From the NCBI GenBank assembly GCA_964501535.1, contig CAZCSV010000008.1, positions 1-64,000 on the forward strand: 64,000 nt of DNA. The letters run 5' to 3'. Position numbers and translations under genes: made by a program. Under the pieces are notes generated by a model that saw nothing but the letters and a program-made list of their open reading frames with translations, made no database searches and was not told the origin of the DNA. Of the stretch, positions 1 through 7,599 are shown piece by piece. Numbering within the stretch: position 1 is the first letter of the stretch; each line of letters starts with the position of its first letter. This DNA comes from FEN-1279 sp964501535. Its GTDB lineage: Bacteria > Bacteroidota > Ignavibacteria > Tepidaquicellales > Tepidaquicellaceae.

Positions 1-15
1 TAAAAATATCAAGAA

Positions 16-1125
16 TTACGCTCTTCGATGTGTACTAAATATCGGGGGAGGATCAATTTTATTATCTGCTATTTCGTTCACTTCCCAGTTTAACCAGTCC
101 ATAAGCTCATTATGTCTATCTGGGATTGGATTATCTCCCAATAAATTATAAGCAATTTCATTTTCAACTCTAATTCTATCTATCCATAAATCGCAGTATC
201 CATACCAATAAATTTCAAAATCAAGACGGTCATAAAAATTATCTTCTGTGCTTGTAAAATTTGAAGGAAGAAGTTTTAATGTATTTTGAATTGTTGGATA
301 AGTTTGAATAAATTCACCGTAATAATTACCATATGATTGTAGAAAATCTTGAGCATGAATTACAATTGATGGCAATTCACCTACATATGTATTATTACTA
401 TATTTCACAATTCTTATTTTACAAACAGGCCAATCACCATGATATATAAATACATCAGTATTAATTTTCATCCTCGGCATTAAATACCACCAATCATCAA
501 TTACATCTATACCATTATTCCATTGCTCAGTATTCGCTCTTAATCCTGAGATCATTAAAAGCCCATCAGGAAAAATCACAGGTGGTATGGCGGCAATAAA
601 CTTTCTGCCTTTTATGAACTCTGTTCCCGGACCCGATGGTATTGTCATTTCAAAATCCACACTATAATTTTGTTCATAATTATTATATCCGTATAAATAG
701 TAATTATTATTTAACAAAGACATTTCACACTGATAATCACTTCGTTTTCCAAAGCCGAGATAATTGATTTTCACCCTGTCTAATTCGGTGATTAAGTGAT
801 TTGTTGAAGAACTATTATAATTATCATCAATTTTTTGATTTACTGCACCAATATATCCATTACCAGTTTCTCTTAAATCCCCCGTCACATCTATTACATG
901 CCAGCCGTTATTTGTTGTATTTAAACAACCTGAGTATTTATGCCAGGTATTCACACCTAAATCCTGAAACTGACTATAATTATTTTTCATCCATCCGTTA
1001 TCAACCGCACCTATTCTAAACATATTTCTCGGGTCTTGTGCATTTACATCTTTCAAAAAAGAAAAATTAATGGTTAATACCATTAATAATACAAATACAA
1101 ATAAAAGATCGATTTTTGTTTTCAT
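16..1125 (-). CDS. Secreted protein of unknown function
   Basis: A 369-residue protein that starts with a clear Sec signal peptide: a basic start, then a hydrophobic stretch, ending near NAQ at about residue 30. The mature part is rich in Asn, Tyr and Trp, as extracellular Bacteroidota proteins often are. I recognise no domain. Many secreted proteins of this lineage end in a T9SS sorting domain, but this one stops abruptly after a PPPIFST segment close to the window edge. It may therefore be naturally short or cut by a frameshift; another frame stays open for several codons past the stop. No neighbour is visible on the left. The open frame and signal peptide make it a likely real gene; its function is unknown. 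Confidence 0.65.
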   Translation of the reverse strand: MKTKIDLLFVFVLLMVLTINFSFLKDVNAQDPRNMFRIGAVDNGWMKNNYSQFQDLGVNTWHKYSGCLNTTNNGWHVIDVTGDLRETGNGYIGAVNQKIDDNYNSSSTNHLITELDRVKINYLGFGKRSDYQCEMSLLNNNYYLYGYNNYEQNYSVDFEMTIPSGPGTEFIKGRKFIAAIPPVIFPDGLLMISGLRANTEQWNNGIDVIDDWWYLMPRMKINTDVFIYHGDWPVCKIRIVKYSNNTYVGELPSIVIHAQDFLQSYGNYYGEFIQTYPTIQNTLKLLPSNFTSTEDNFYDRLDFEIYWYGYCDLWIDRIRVENEIAYNLLGDNPIPDRHNELMDWLNWEVNEIADNKIDPPPIFSTHRRA

Positions 1126-1203
1126 GAAAATAAAATTTAAAGATTAATAAAAATTATTAAATACTTTAATACAGTGAAATACTAAACGCTTTTACTATTT
1201 GCG

Positions 1204-1267
1204 CGTTCTTTGCGTCCCGATGTTCTTTATCGGGATTATCTGTCTGCCACGGTAGACACAAAGAACG
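1204..1267. repeat. Three-way-junction palindromic element
   Basis: A 64-base nested palindrome. The outer 9-bp arms CGTTCTTTG and CAAAGAACG (1204-1212 and 1259-1267) are perfectly complementary. They enclose two hairpins: TCCCGAT/ATCGGGA (1215-1221 with 1229-1235) and TGTCTGCC/GGTAGACA (1241-1248 with 1251-1258, one G-T pair). It is intergenic and non-coding and looks like a dispersed intergenic repeat. Its copy number in the genome cannot be seen from one window. Confidence 0.6.
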
Positions 1268-1325
1268 TGTTATTTGTTCATAACCTCCTTTCTTAAAATT
1301 TACATAATGATTATATTAAAGTAAT

Positions 1326-1418
1326 AAAAAGGGCGGGACATTTTCATTTTGTCAAATGAAATAATCCATTTATAAAATCCTGCCCGGACAATTATATTTG
1401 GTAACCCTGCCCTTTTTT
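1326..1418 (-). terminator. Structured 3' region with long-range GC-rich stem
   Basis: The arms AAAAAGGGCGGG (1326-1337) and CCTGCCCTTTTT (from about 1406) pair with one G-T wobble and enclose a small hairpin, TTTCATTT/AAATGAAA. Each strand ends in a T-run, so it could stop transcription in either direction; the nearest upstream gene is the minus-strand BNR-repeat protein. A separate perfect 11-bp inverted repeat, ATTCAGAATTC/GAATTCTGAAT, lies at 1421-1450. The rest of the 1126-1458 gap holds the palindrome at 1204-1267 and nothing coding. Confidence 0.45.
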
Positions 1419-1458
1419 CAATTCAGAATTCTTAATTATGAATTCTGAATATTTAAAC

Positions 1459-2856
1459 CTATTTTATTAAAATTAATTTTTTAGTATCTATTATCATTTC
1501 ATTTACAAATAAAGTATAGAAATAAATTCCTGAAGCAAAATTATTACCATTAAACTTGACTTCGTATATTCCCGGTGCTTGTTTTCTTTTTACTAATGTT
1601 TCAATTTCTTTTCCTAAAATACTATAAACAACTATTCTAACTTCTAATTTCTGGCTTCTAAATTCTGTTTTTGATATTTGGTATTTGATATTTGTTATGG
1701 TATTAAATGGATTAGGATAGTTTTGATAAAGAACAAAATCTGATACGTTATTAATTATTTGTTCTTTTATATTTAAATATATTGTAGTATCAAGACCTCC
1801 AGTTGTCGTATGCACTCCACCCATTCCTGCTATTGGTCCAATATCACTGACATATACCCATCCATTGTTTTTATTAGTAAAACTAATATAATAATATTGT
1901 AAGAATTTTACTATATTTGTATCCGGAAGTTGATAGCCCCAATTAGTTCCTCCATTCGTTGTTTTCCAAATAAGCCCTTTTCTACTATAAAATGGATTAA
2001 TATACATTTGACCTCCGCATCCCCAAATTGTATCTCTATTTAAAACACAAAAATCCAACATCCAGGAATAGTTAATTTGACCTCCTGACGGCAATGTCTG
2101 AATAGTCCAGTTATATCCACCGTCTGTTGTTTTTTTCATTGCAGTTCCACATTTCCAACCTGTCAGACTGTCAATGAATTGCATTTTAGAAAATGGTTCT
2201 GACATAATTTGAAGCCAATTCTCTCCTCCGTTTGTGGTTTTGTATGTATTTGAACCGGTGCAACAAAATCCTATTCGTTTATTATAAAAATATACTCTAT
2301 CGAATTGCGAGCCTGAAGACAACTGAAATTTCAAAGTCCAATTTATACCACAATTTGTTGTTAAATACAATTGTGGTTGACCAAATCCTGTGCCCGCGGC
2401 AATCCAAATAGTATCATAATTTAATGAATGCATATAATAAGCATTAATTTGATTAAATGGGTATCCGGGATAAAATAAACGAGACCAGTTCAATCCGTGA
2501 TTTGTGGTTTTTAATAGAGAGTTAGATTCACATATCAACACTGTGTCTTTATTTAATGGTTGAACTTTTTTTAAAGAGATTGTATCGTAACTCAAACTTA
2601 CAGACCAATTATCACCGCTGTTTGTTGTAATTAAAACTTTCCCATCATTATTATATGGTCTCCACGTAATGATAAAACCGGTTAAACTATCCGAAAATGC
2701 CATATCTCTTATTGACTGCCCGTTTGTATTATAAATATACTGCGGATTCCAGCTACCGACAAGGGTATCTTGAAAATTGAATGCGACGAAAAATATTAAT
2801 ATTAATATATATAATAAAAAAACGACCGTTTTTCTTTGAATTGTATTTTTTTTCAT
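1459..2856 (-). CDS. T9SS-sorted BNR/YCF48-like beta-propeller protein
   Basis: A 465-residue secreted protein with an N-terminal signal peptide that is basic and then strongly hydrophobic. The body carries at least six copies of a TTN.G.NW motif (for example TTNSGDNWS, TTNGGENW, TTDGGYNW), the hallmark of BNR/sialidase-type and YCF48-like propeller blades. The C-terminal ~85 residues form a T9SS type A sorting domain: YPNPFN, a VYSILGKEIETLV strand, SGIYFYTL and an end in KKLILIK. The expected role is an exported or surface-attached protein of unknown ligand. The sorting domain would be removed after passage through the T9SS. An AT-rich ~600 bp gap separates it from the next gene upstream, so it is probably a single transcription unit. 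Confidence 0.85.
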   Translation of the reverse strand: MKKNTIQRKTVVFLLYILILIFFVAFNFQDTLVGSWNPQYIYNTNGQSIRDMAFSDSLTGFIITWRPYNNDGKVLITTNSGDNWSVSLSYDTISLKKVQPLNKDTVLICESNSLLKTTNHGLNWSRLFYPGYPFNQINAYYMHSLNYDTIWIAAGTGFGQPQLYLTTNCGINWTLKFQLSSGSQFDRVYFYNKRIGFCCTGSNTYKTTNGGENWLQIMSEPFSKMQFIDSLTGWKCGTAMKKTTDGGYNWTIQTLPSGGQINYSWMLDFCVLNRDTIWGCGGQMYINPFYSRKGLIWKTTNGGTNWGYQLPDTNIVKFLQYYYISFTNKNNGWVYVSDIGPIAGMGGVHTTTGGLDTTIYLNIKEQIINNVSDFVLYQNYPNPFNTITNIKYQISKTEFRSQKLEVRIVVYSILGKEIETLVKRKQAPGIYEVKFNGNNFASGIYFYTLFVNEMIIDTKKLILIK

Positions 2857-3458
2857 TACAATTTTTTTTAATAAAAGTATATGAAAATTTGTATATATCC
2901 AATATTACAATGATTCTTTTTTAATATCAAGTAAAAACATAATTAGCGGGATTATCGAAAAGAAAATTACATAATTCGTTTATTGAATTGTTTATACGAT
3001 AATTATCTTTTTTACTGTAACTTCAATAATAGTATTGTCAGTGATTTTTTACTAACTAATTAATATATATATTTATATTTTCATTTATTACATTAAAATA
3101 TATATAATTGCACTTTTTAACAGTAACTTAATATATAAGATTGACATTGATTTGTAGATTTAAAATAATTTATGAGATTATCTAATCAATTAAAATCCCT
3201 TATGGGCAGTATAAGCTGTACAGGAAAAGTAATTTTAAAAAAGTGTAGAATATCATAATAATGTATATAAAATTAGTTATTTTATATCGAATTTACAATT
3301 AATAATTATAATATTAGAAGTCATTCTTACATAAAAAATAAAGCAAATAGAGTAATTTACAAAATAATATTAACTTTAATACTTCTTTTTCTGGTATAAT
3401 ACCTATAAGAAAAGACTTCCCGTCTTTTCCCCCTAAAAAAGAAAAGAAGCCACCCAAT
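2857..3458. other. AT-rich intergenic region, no gene seen
   Basis: About 600 bases of very AT-rich DNA. A reverse-strand open frame inside it (3314-3505) has no family signature and overlaps a better plus-strand small gene, so I do not call it. The only structure I see is a hairpin GAAAAGAC/GTCTTTTC at 3409-3429, just upstream of the small gene at 3459. It could be a leader hairpin or the end of an older unit. Confidence 0.5.
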
Positions 3459-3563
3459 ATGTATTCACCTAAAGTATCAGAGGACCTTGTTCCTCGGTTG
3501 TACAAATTAGCAAAAGAGCAAGGACGTCCGATGACAAAGGTCTTGGACGGATTAAGCAGATAG
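3459..3563 (+). CDS. Ribbon-helix-helix-like microprotein, 34 residues
   Basis: A short open frame starting MYSPKVSEDLVPRLYKLAKE and continuing with GRPMTKVL. The pattern is a short strand (SPKVSED), a helix (LVPRLYKLAKEQG), a turn with RPMTK and the start of a second helix. It resembles N-terminal parts of ribbon-helix-helix DNA-binding proteins (CopG/Arc type, SxxLxxxLxxLAxxxGRPxxxLV). A GAAAAGAAG purine run 5-13 bases upstream can serve as ribosome binding site, and a terminator hairpin follows at 3594-3630. The second helix is shorter than usual (it ends DGLSR), so the gene may be a truncated RHH protein or true microprotein. It lies in a recombinase-bearing accessory region. Confidence 0.5.
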   Translation: MYSPKVSEDLVPRLYKLAKEQGRPMTKVLDGLSR

Positions 3564-3593
3564 AGTTTAACAATTTAATATAATGGCATTAAG

Positions 3594-3630
3594 AAGCCAG
3601 AAAACAAAACCTTCCGGCTTTATTTTTTTA
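3594..3630 (+). terminator. Intrinsic terminator after the microprotein gene
   Basis: The stem AAGCC-A-GAA pairs with TTC-C-GGCTT (3594-3602 with 3612-3620), one mismatch inside, followed by a T-rich tract to 3629. It lies about 30 bases after the stop of the small RHH-like gene. Confidence 0.6.
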
Positions 3631-3648
3631 TATTACAAGTTAATTAAT

Positions 3649-4665
3649 CTACTTTATCAAAACCATTTTCTTTGTTTCAGAATAATTTTCTGTCTCTAAT
3701 TTATAAAAGTAGACTCCACTTGGATATTTACTTGCATCGAATGTTGCCTCATAAGTTCCCGGGGATTGTTTTTCATTCACAAGTGTTTCAATTTCTTTTC
3801 CTAAAATATCAAATATTTTGAGTTTAACAAATATGTTTTTAGGTAAAGTATATCGAATTTTAGTCAATGGATTAAATGGGTTTGGATAGTTTTGTGATAA
3901 GCTAAATTTTGTTGGAACTTCTGGTTCTTTATTTTCAATTCCTATAAATTGATTATTAACATATATCGTATCAGAAATTGTTCCGGTATTTCCTAGATCT
4001 TCAAGTATTATTAGTTGGCTATTATTCAAATTCGTCCATTGTGGTACAAAGATATGAGATGAATTCGCAGGTATCGTTATGTTTAAAGCGACAAATCTGC
4101 TATATCCAATATCTGAAGATAAATCAATTTCAATATCAAATTGTTTTGAAACTCCGTAATTAATAAATTTATTTCTATTACTATCCAAATTAATAATTTT
4201 CGTAGAATCATTTTGTGATAAATGTATCGAATTAATAGACATGAATTTTTTCTGATTATTGTTTTCTATTATGTATGATAGATTCATTATTTTTACCATT
4301 TCATCACTGTTCTGCACCATTAAGCCACCATCATAAAATAATTTATCAGATTGAGTTTGTGTAGAATTGAATTTTTCATACATTAATACATTATTTCCAG
4401 CATAAAAAATTGTATGAATAGTATCTTCTAAAAAATTTCCTATAGATAATTTATAATTACTTTGAGGTAAAAAATAACCTATTGGGGGTGTTTCACTTCC
4501 GTCTTCGACAATTATTGGTAAGGAGTTTGGTATATTACAATAAATAGTATCGTTAAAATAACCTGTAATTCTGTTTGAAGAATCTTTTACAGTAATATAA
4601 GAAAAAGTCGAAATTAAGAAAACTGATTTGAAATATAGAGATATTATGAAGGTTGTCGAAAACAA
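3649..4665 (-). CDS. T9SS-sorted protein, probably 5'-truncated
   Basis: A 338-residue frame whose last ~80 residues are a textbook T9SS type A sorting domain (YPNPFNPLTKIRY, FDILGKEIETLVNE, PSGVYFYKL, KKMVLIK). The rest is Ser/Asn/Ile-rich beta-type sequence without a recognised domain. The start is suspicious: the only available N-terminus overlaps the start of the oppositely oriented recombinase gene by 20-38 bases and is not a convincing signal peptide. I infer that the original 5' end, with its export signal, was lost when the recombinase module arrived. If so, the protein could not enter the T9SS route and the gene is effectively a pseudogene. The sorting domain is certain; expression is doubtful. 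Confidence 0.7.
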   Translation of the reverse strand: MFSTTFIISLYFKSVFLISTFSYITVKDSSNRITGYFNDTIYCNIPNSLPIIVEDGSETPPIGYFLPQSNYKLSIGNFLEDTIHTIFYAGNNVLMYEKFNSTQTQSDKLFYDGGLMVQNSDEMVKIMNLSYIIENNNQKKFMSINSIHLSQNDSTKIINLDSNRNKFINYGVSKQFDIEIDLSSDIGYSRFVALNITIPANSSHIFVPQWTNLNNSQLIILEDLGNTGTISDTIYVNNQFIGIENKEPEVPTKFSLSQNYPNPFNPLTKIRYTLPKNIFVKLKIFDILGKEIETLVNEKQSPGTYEATFDASKYPSGVYFYKLETENYSETKKMVLIK

Positions 4666-5587
4666 TAACGGTGTTAAAGATATAACAATTGAAAAAGCAG
4701 TTGAGGTTTATAAGTATCAATTAGCATTAACATCGGGCAGTTATCAATACAGATTTGGCATGGCAATGAATCATTTCTATAAAATAGTTCCTCCGAGTAT
4801 TAAAGTAAGCAAGGTTACTTACGAACATTCATTACGTTTTGTAAAGTTTCTGATGGATAGGAAACTAAGTAATGCATCTGTAAGAACATATTTTGAACAC
4901 GTAAAAGTGCTGTTTCTGTTTCTGGTTAAGCACAAACATTTAACGAATTCACCTATAAATTCAGATGTGTTACCGAGGAAGTCGAAAAAGATTATAATAC
5001 CTTTTCGTAAAGAAATGCTTGATGAAATTTTATCAACAGCTAAAGAAACGGATATCATGTTTTATAATATATTAGTCTTGTTGCTTTTAACCGGATTAAG
5101 ACCAAAAGATTTGATGAAAGTCAAAGCAGGTGATATTAATTTTGCCGAAAGAAGAATATACATCAGAATGACTAAAACCGATAAAGAAATAAATATTCCG
5201 ATGTCAAAAACTCTTATCAATTATATATCTGAAGAAATGAAATACATTTTGGAGTTAGATAGTGACCAGTTAATATTTCAAGATTATACAGTTGCAAGAG
5301 TGGGAAGACGTTTTCGTAAACTCAAAAAGAAATTAGGTATTAAAGTGAAATATGTGTTTACACTCAAGACATTCAGAAAAACATTTGCAACTCATTATGC
5401 AAAAAGTTTGAATATTCAGGATGTTGCTTATTTACTCGGGCACGATGAAGTAGAGACAACAAAAGGATATTATGCAAACACTATTGTTGATAATGTTAGG
5501 AATAAAATGGACGAATATGATGATAAACAAGATGTAGCAAATTCTATTAGCAGAACTTTAGCAGAACTCGACAAAACTATCCATTAA
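4646..5587 (+). CDS. Tyrosine recombinase / phage-type integrase
   Basis: An enzyme of about 313 residues for site-specific DNA strand exchange. The N-terminal ~110 residues form the SAM-like core-binding fold. The catalytic domain shows box I with the conserved Arg (LLTGLRPKDL), the beta-hairpin Lys (RMTKTDKE), a second Arg in KTFRKTFATH, the conserved His in LLGHDEVETT, and the nucleophile Tyr in GYYAN. The first His of the usual HxxR motif is replaced by Lys. I chose ATG at 4646; a TTG at 4628 would add six residues. An 11-bp-stem terminator follows directly, and a half tRNA-Pro lies 62 bases downstream, the usual arrangement of an integrase beside its attachment site. No other mobile-element gene (excisionase, relaxase, phage) is visible, so this is likely a remnant or a minimal element. 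Confidence 0.88.
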   Translation: MKVVENNNGVKDITIEKAVEVYKYQLALTSGSYQYRFGMAMNHFYKIVPPSIKVSKVTYEHSLRFVKFLMDRKLSNASVRTYFEHVKVLFLFLVKHKHLTNSPINSDVLPRKSKKIIIPFRKEMLDEILSTAKETDIMFYNILVLLLLTGLRPKDLMKVKAGDINFAERRIYIRMTKTDKEINIPMSKTLINYISEEMKYILELDSDQLIFQDYTVARVGRRFRKLKKKLGIKVKYVFTLKTFRKTFATHYAKSLNIQDVAYLLGHDEVETTKGYYANTIVDNVRNKMDEYDDKQDVANSISRTLAELDKTIH

Positions 5588-5624
5588 AAAAGCCCAGTAA
5601 GTTATTGGTTTACTGGGCTTTATC
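5588..5624 (+). terminator. Strong terminator after integrase
   Basis: A perfect 11-bp stem AAGCCCAGTAA/TTACTGGGCTT (5590-5600 and 5610-5620) with a 9-base loop, starting right after the integrase stop codon. Confidence 0.8.
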
Positions 5625-5649
5625 TCGTAGTTTTAAAATCTCTATTTTA

Positions 5650-5692
5650 ATCGTCCCGAACGATGCGCGCTACCAGGCTACGCTACATCCCG
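5650..5692 (-). other. tRNA-Pro(CGG) 5' half, candidate attachment site
   Basis: Read on the minus strand, these 43 bases match the 5' half of a bacterial tRNA-Pro: acceptor 5' strand CGGGATG, D arm with AGCCTGGTAGC, and anticodon stem-loop with loop TTCGGGA (anticodon CGG). Similarity stops right after the CGAT of the 3' anticodon stem; there is no variable region, T arm or CCA end. It cannot be a functional tRNA. It lies 62 bases from a tyrosine recombinase gene. tRNA genes, including their anticodon arm, are classic integration targets, so I read it as one end (att) of an integrated element. A retained 5' rather than 3' half is unusual. Confidence 0.75.
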
Positions 5693-5823
5693 ATATTTTA
5701 ATAAAAGCTATATTACACGTAAAAATCAACTATTTCAGGTAAATTTCTCATCAATTCAAAATATCTTCTTCGTTTTCAAAACCACTAAAATTGGTCTAAA
5801 TTAACCTAGTTGAAACTTTTCTT

Positions 5824-5853
5824 GCACAAAATTAGCACAAAAAATGCACAAAA
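5824..5853. repeat. Three 11-bp-spaced iterons GCACAAAA
   Basis: GCACAAAA occurs at 5824-5831, 5835-5842 and 5846-5853, exactly 11 bases apart, about one DNA turn. This places three identical sites on one face of the helix. The position about 130 bp from the half tRNA and 240 bp from the integrase end suggests arm-type recombinase or accessory-protein binding sites. This function is inferred. Confidence 0.5.
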
Positions 5854-5940
5854 ACATTTACCTGCTAATATAACTTTTCTTAAAAATTGTAACAAATTTA
5901 TGAAAATAATTATTAAAAAGGGAGTCAAAAACTTTTTTCA

Positions 5941-5973
5941 ATAAAAAAGCCGGAAGATTTCTCAACCGGCTTT
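5941..5973 (-). terminator. Terminator of the decayed T9SS gene
   Basis: The stem AAAGCCGG/CCGGCTTT (5946-5953 and 5966-5973) is followed on the minus strand by a run of six T. It lies just beyond the stop codon of the sorting-domain remnant and matches the usual gene-terminator layout. Confidence 0.7.
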
Positions 5974-5998
5974 AATTTATCAAACCTAAACGTGAACC

Positions 5999-6157
5999 TT
6001 ACTTCACCAGTACCATTTTCTTCACTGCTGTAAATCCCTTCCCTCCTTCAACCTTTATCCTGTAAAAGTATACACCACTTGCAAACTGCGAACCGTTAAA
6101 CTCAACCGTGTATCTTCCTGCGGTTTTGAATTCATTGTTTGTTCCTTTCTTCTTTAG
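5999..6157 (-). pseudogene. Orphan T9SS sorting-domain remnant
   Basis: The minus-strand frame encodes about 52 residues ending in a T9SS type A sorting domain: AGRYTVEFNGSQFASGVYFY, then KKMVLVK and a stop. An in-frame stop lies upstream and the YPNPFNP half of the domain and the whole passenger protein are missing, so only the 3' end of a former secreted-protein gene remains. Its terminator (5941-5973) is intact. With the truncated gene at 3649-4665 it brackets the integrase/tRNA-fragment segment, consistent with loss of coding DNA during insertion or excision. The rest of the 5588-6380 gap holds the features listed separately and otherwise only AT-rich sequence. Confidence 0.8.
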
Positions 6158-6380
6158 TTAAATTTAATGAATTCTATCTCTTTAAAAATCACCCTTTTTG
6201 GTCCGGTAGGTTATAAAACGGTACAATACAAACAAATTTTTTGATTTCCATATAAATAATATTTTTTTGAATTTAAGTATTTTTTATTTTAGACAACAGA
6301 ATTAAATGTATTGTAATTTCCCGATTTTAATTGGAAACTAATATATATATTTTTAGTTTAAAAAATAAACTATTAATTAT

Positions 6381-7454
6381 ATGCGAAATATCAATTTTAT
6401 ATCATTTGGCAAACTTGCATTTATATTCATTTTTCTTTTTAACGGATTAATGTATTCCCAGGAAGAAATCAAAGAATGCAAATCTTATGAATCACTTTAC
6501 AAAACCATAAAATCCGGGCATTCCGCTTCAATAGAAAAAATATCTTATATAAACGAATTTTCTCTCGTTGAAAAAAGTATTGCAACCGTTATTCTCATAA
6601 CCTCGCCGGATTCTGTATATAAAGTTACTTTTGAAATCACCGGTCTCGAAAAGGGTAAGAAAAAAAGTTTTTATGATGAAGGCTCAGTTCTTGGATTTAT
6701 GGTTTCGGGTTGCAAGGGATTCGGAAAAAATTACAAAAAATTCATCGGAACATCCTGCACCTTATATGCAGATACCCCCGAAGATGCAAAAAACGTTGCT
6801 TTAGACGGTATCTCTTACAGCGTTGACCAGAAATATGCTATTGATGGTGATTTGGTAAAAGTATATGATAAATATTGTAAACAGAACATACACGAACCGC
6901 AACCCGTAAAAAAACCCGCAGTTTATCTTTACCCTCTCGAAACCTCTAACATTCAGGTAAAAGTAGAAGTAAAAGGAAAACTGACTTTGACCGAACCGCT
7001 GTATGACAACGGATGGAACGTAAACGTTTCACCCGATGGTTTAATAGATAATAAATACGATTATCTTTTCTACGAAGCAGACTTGAATAAAATCGAACTT
7101 CCCGATGAAGGCTGGATTGTGGAATTTAAAAAACTCGAAAATTGGTTCGATGAATATCTTCCTCAACTCGGCTTGAACTCAAAAGAAACTGAACAATTCA
7201 AAGAATACTGGCTGAAAGATTTGAAAAAAGCTAATTATTACGAAATAAAACTTCTCGATAATAAATTCCTCGAAGAGAATATGAAACTAATTATTTCACC
7301 AGAACCGCAAACATTAATTCGCCTGAACTTTTATTTCAAACCGGTTTTTGAAAAAAGAGAATTAAAAGAACCATCAATTACAAAGTCTGAAAGAAATGGC
7401 TTCACAGTAGTCGAATGGGGCGGAATAAATGCAGGTGAAAAAATATTCCCTTAA
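6381..7454 (+). CDS. Secreted protein with KPAVYLYP motif, unknown function
   Basis: A 357-residue protein with an N-terminal signal peptide (hydrophobic LAFIFIFLFNGLMYS). The first ~170 residues are not recognised. From about residue 175 a KKPAVYLYP motif begins a conserved block with the words VKVEVKGKLTLTEPLYDNGW, EGWIVEF and FTVVEWGG. I have the impression that this block recurs in proteins of unknown function in Bacteroidota and related bacteria, but I cannot name a family. It is probably periplasmic or surface-exposed. It is a single gene with its own terminator-like hairpin downstream at 7532-7565. Confidence 0.75.
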   Translation: MRNINFISFGKLAFIFIFLFNGLMYSQEEIKECKSYESLYKTIKSGHSASIEKISYINEFSLVEKSIATVILITSPDSVYKVTFEITGLEKGKKKSFYDEGSVLGFMVSGCKGFGKNYKKFIGTSCTLYADTPEDAKNVALDGISYSVDQKYAIDGDLVKVYDKYCKQNIHEPQPVKKPAVYLYPLETSNIQVKVEVKGKLTLTEPLYDNGWNVNVSPDGLIDNKYDYLFYEADLNKIELPDEGWIVEFKKLENWFDEYLPQLGLNSKETEQFKEYWLKDLKKANYYEIKLLDNKFLEENMKLIISPEPQTLIRLNFYFKPVFEKRELKEPSITKSERNGFTVVEWGGINAGEKIFP

Positions 7455-7531
7455 TAATTTCTTTACAAAAAATTTGTAACGTTTTATTTAAAATTTTGAA
7501 CTTAAGGTAAAATAATTCGGTTAAATATTTC

Positions 7532-7570
7532 ATTATCCACAGTAAAATAATTTTTAGTGGATAATTTTAT
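7532..7570 (+). terminator. Terminator-like hairpin containing a DnaA-box-like arm
   Basis: ATTATCCAC (7532-7540) pairs with GTGGATAAT (7557-7565) across a 16-base loop, followed by a T-rich run. It probably ends transcription of the preceding gene. By coincidence or not, 7533-7541 reads TTATCCACA, the consensus DnaA box. Confidence 0.5.
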
Positions 7571-7599
7571 TTATTAAAAATTAATTTTATACTTAAATT

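Noticed and set aside
3314..3505. 63-residue minus-strand open frame with hydrophobic tail
   Set aside because: It overlaps the better-supported plus-strand RHH-like gene, has no start context and is low-complexity AT-driven sequence.
7533..7541. DnaA box TTATCCACA as a sign of a replication origin
   Set aside because: One perfect box within a terminator-like hairpin, with no cluster, dnaA/dnaN or AT-unwinding element nearby; parAB at 30.6 kb is not enough to place oriC here.
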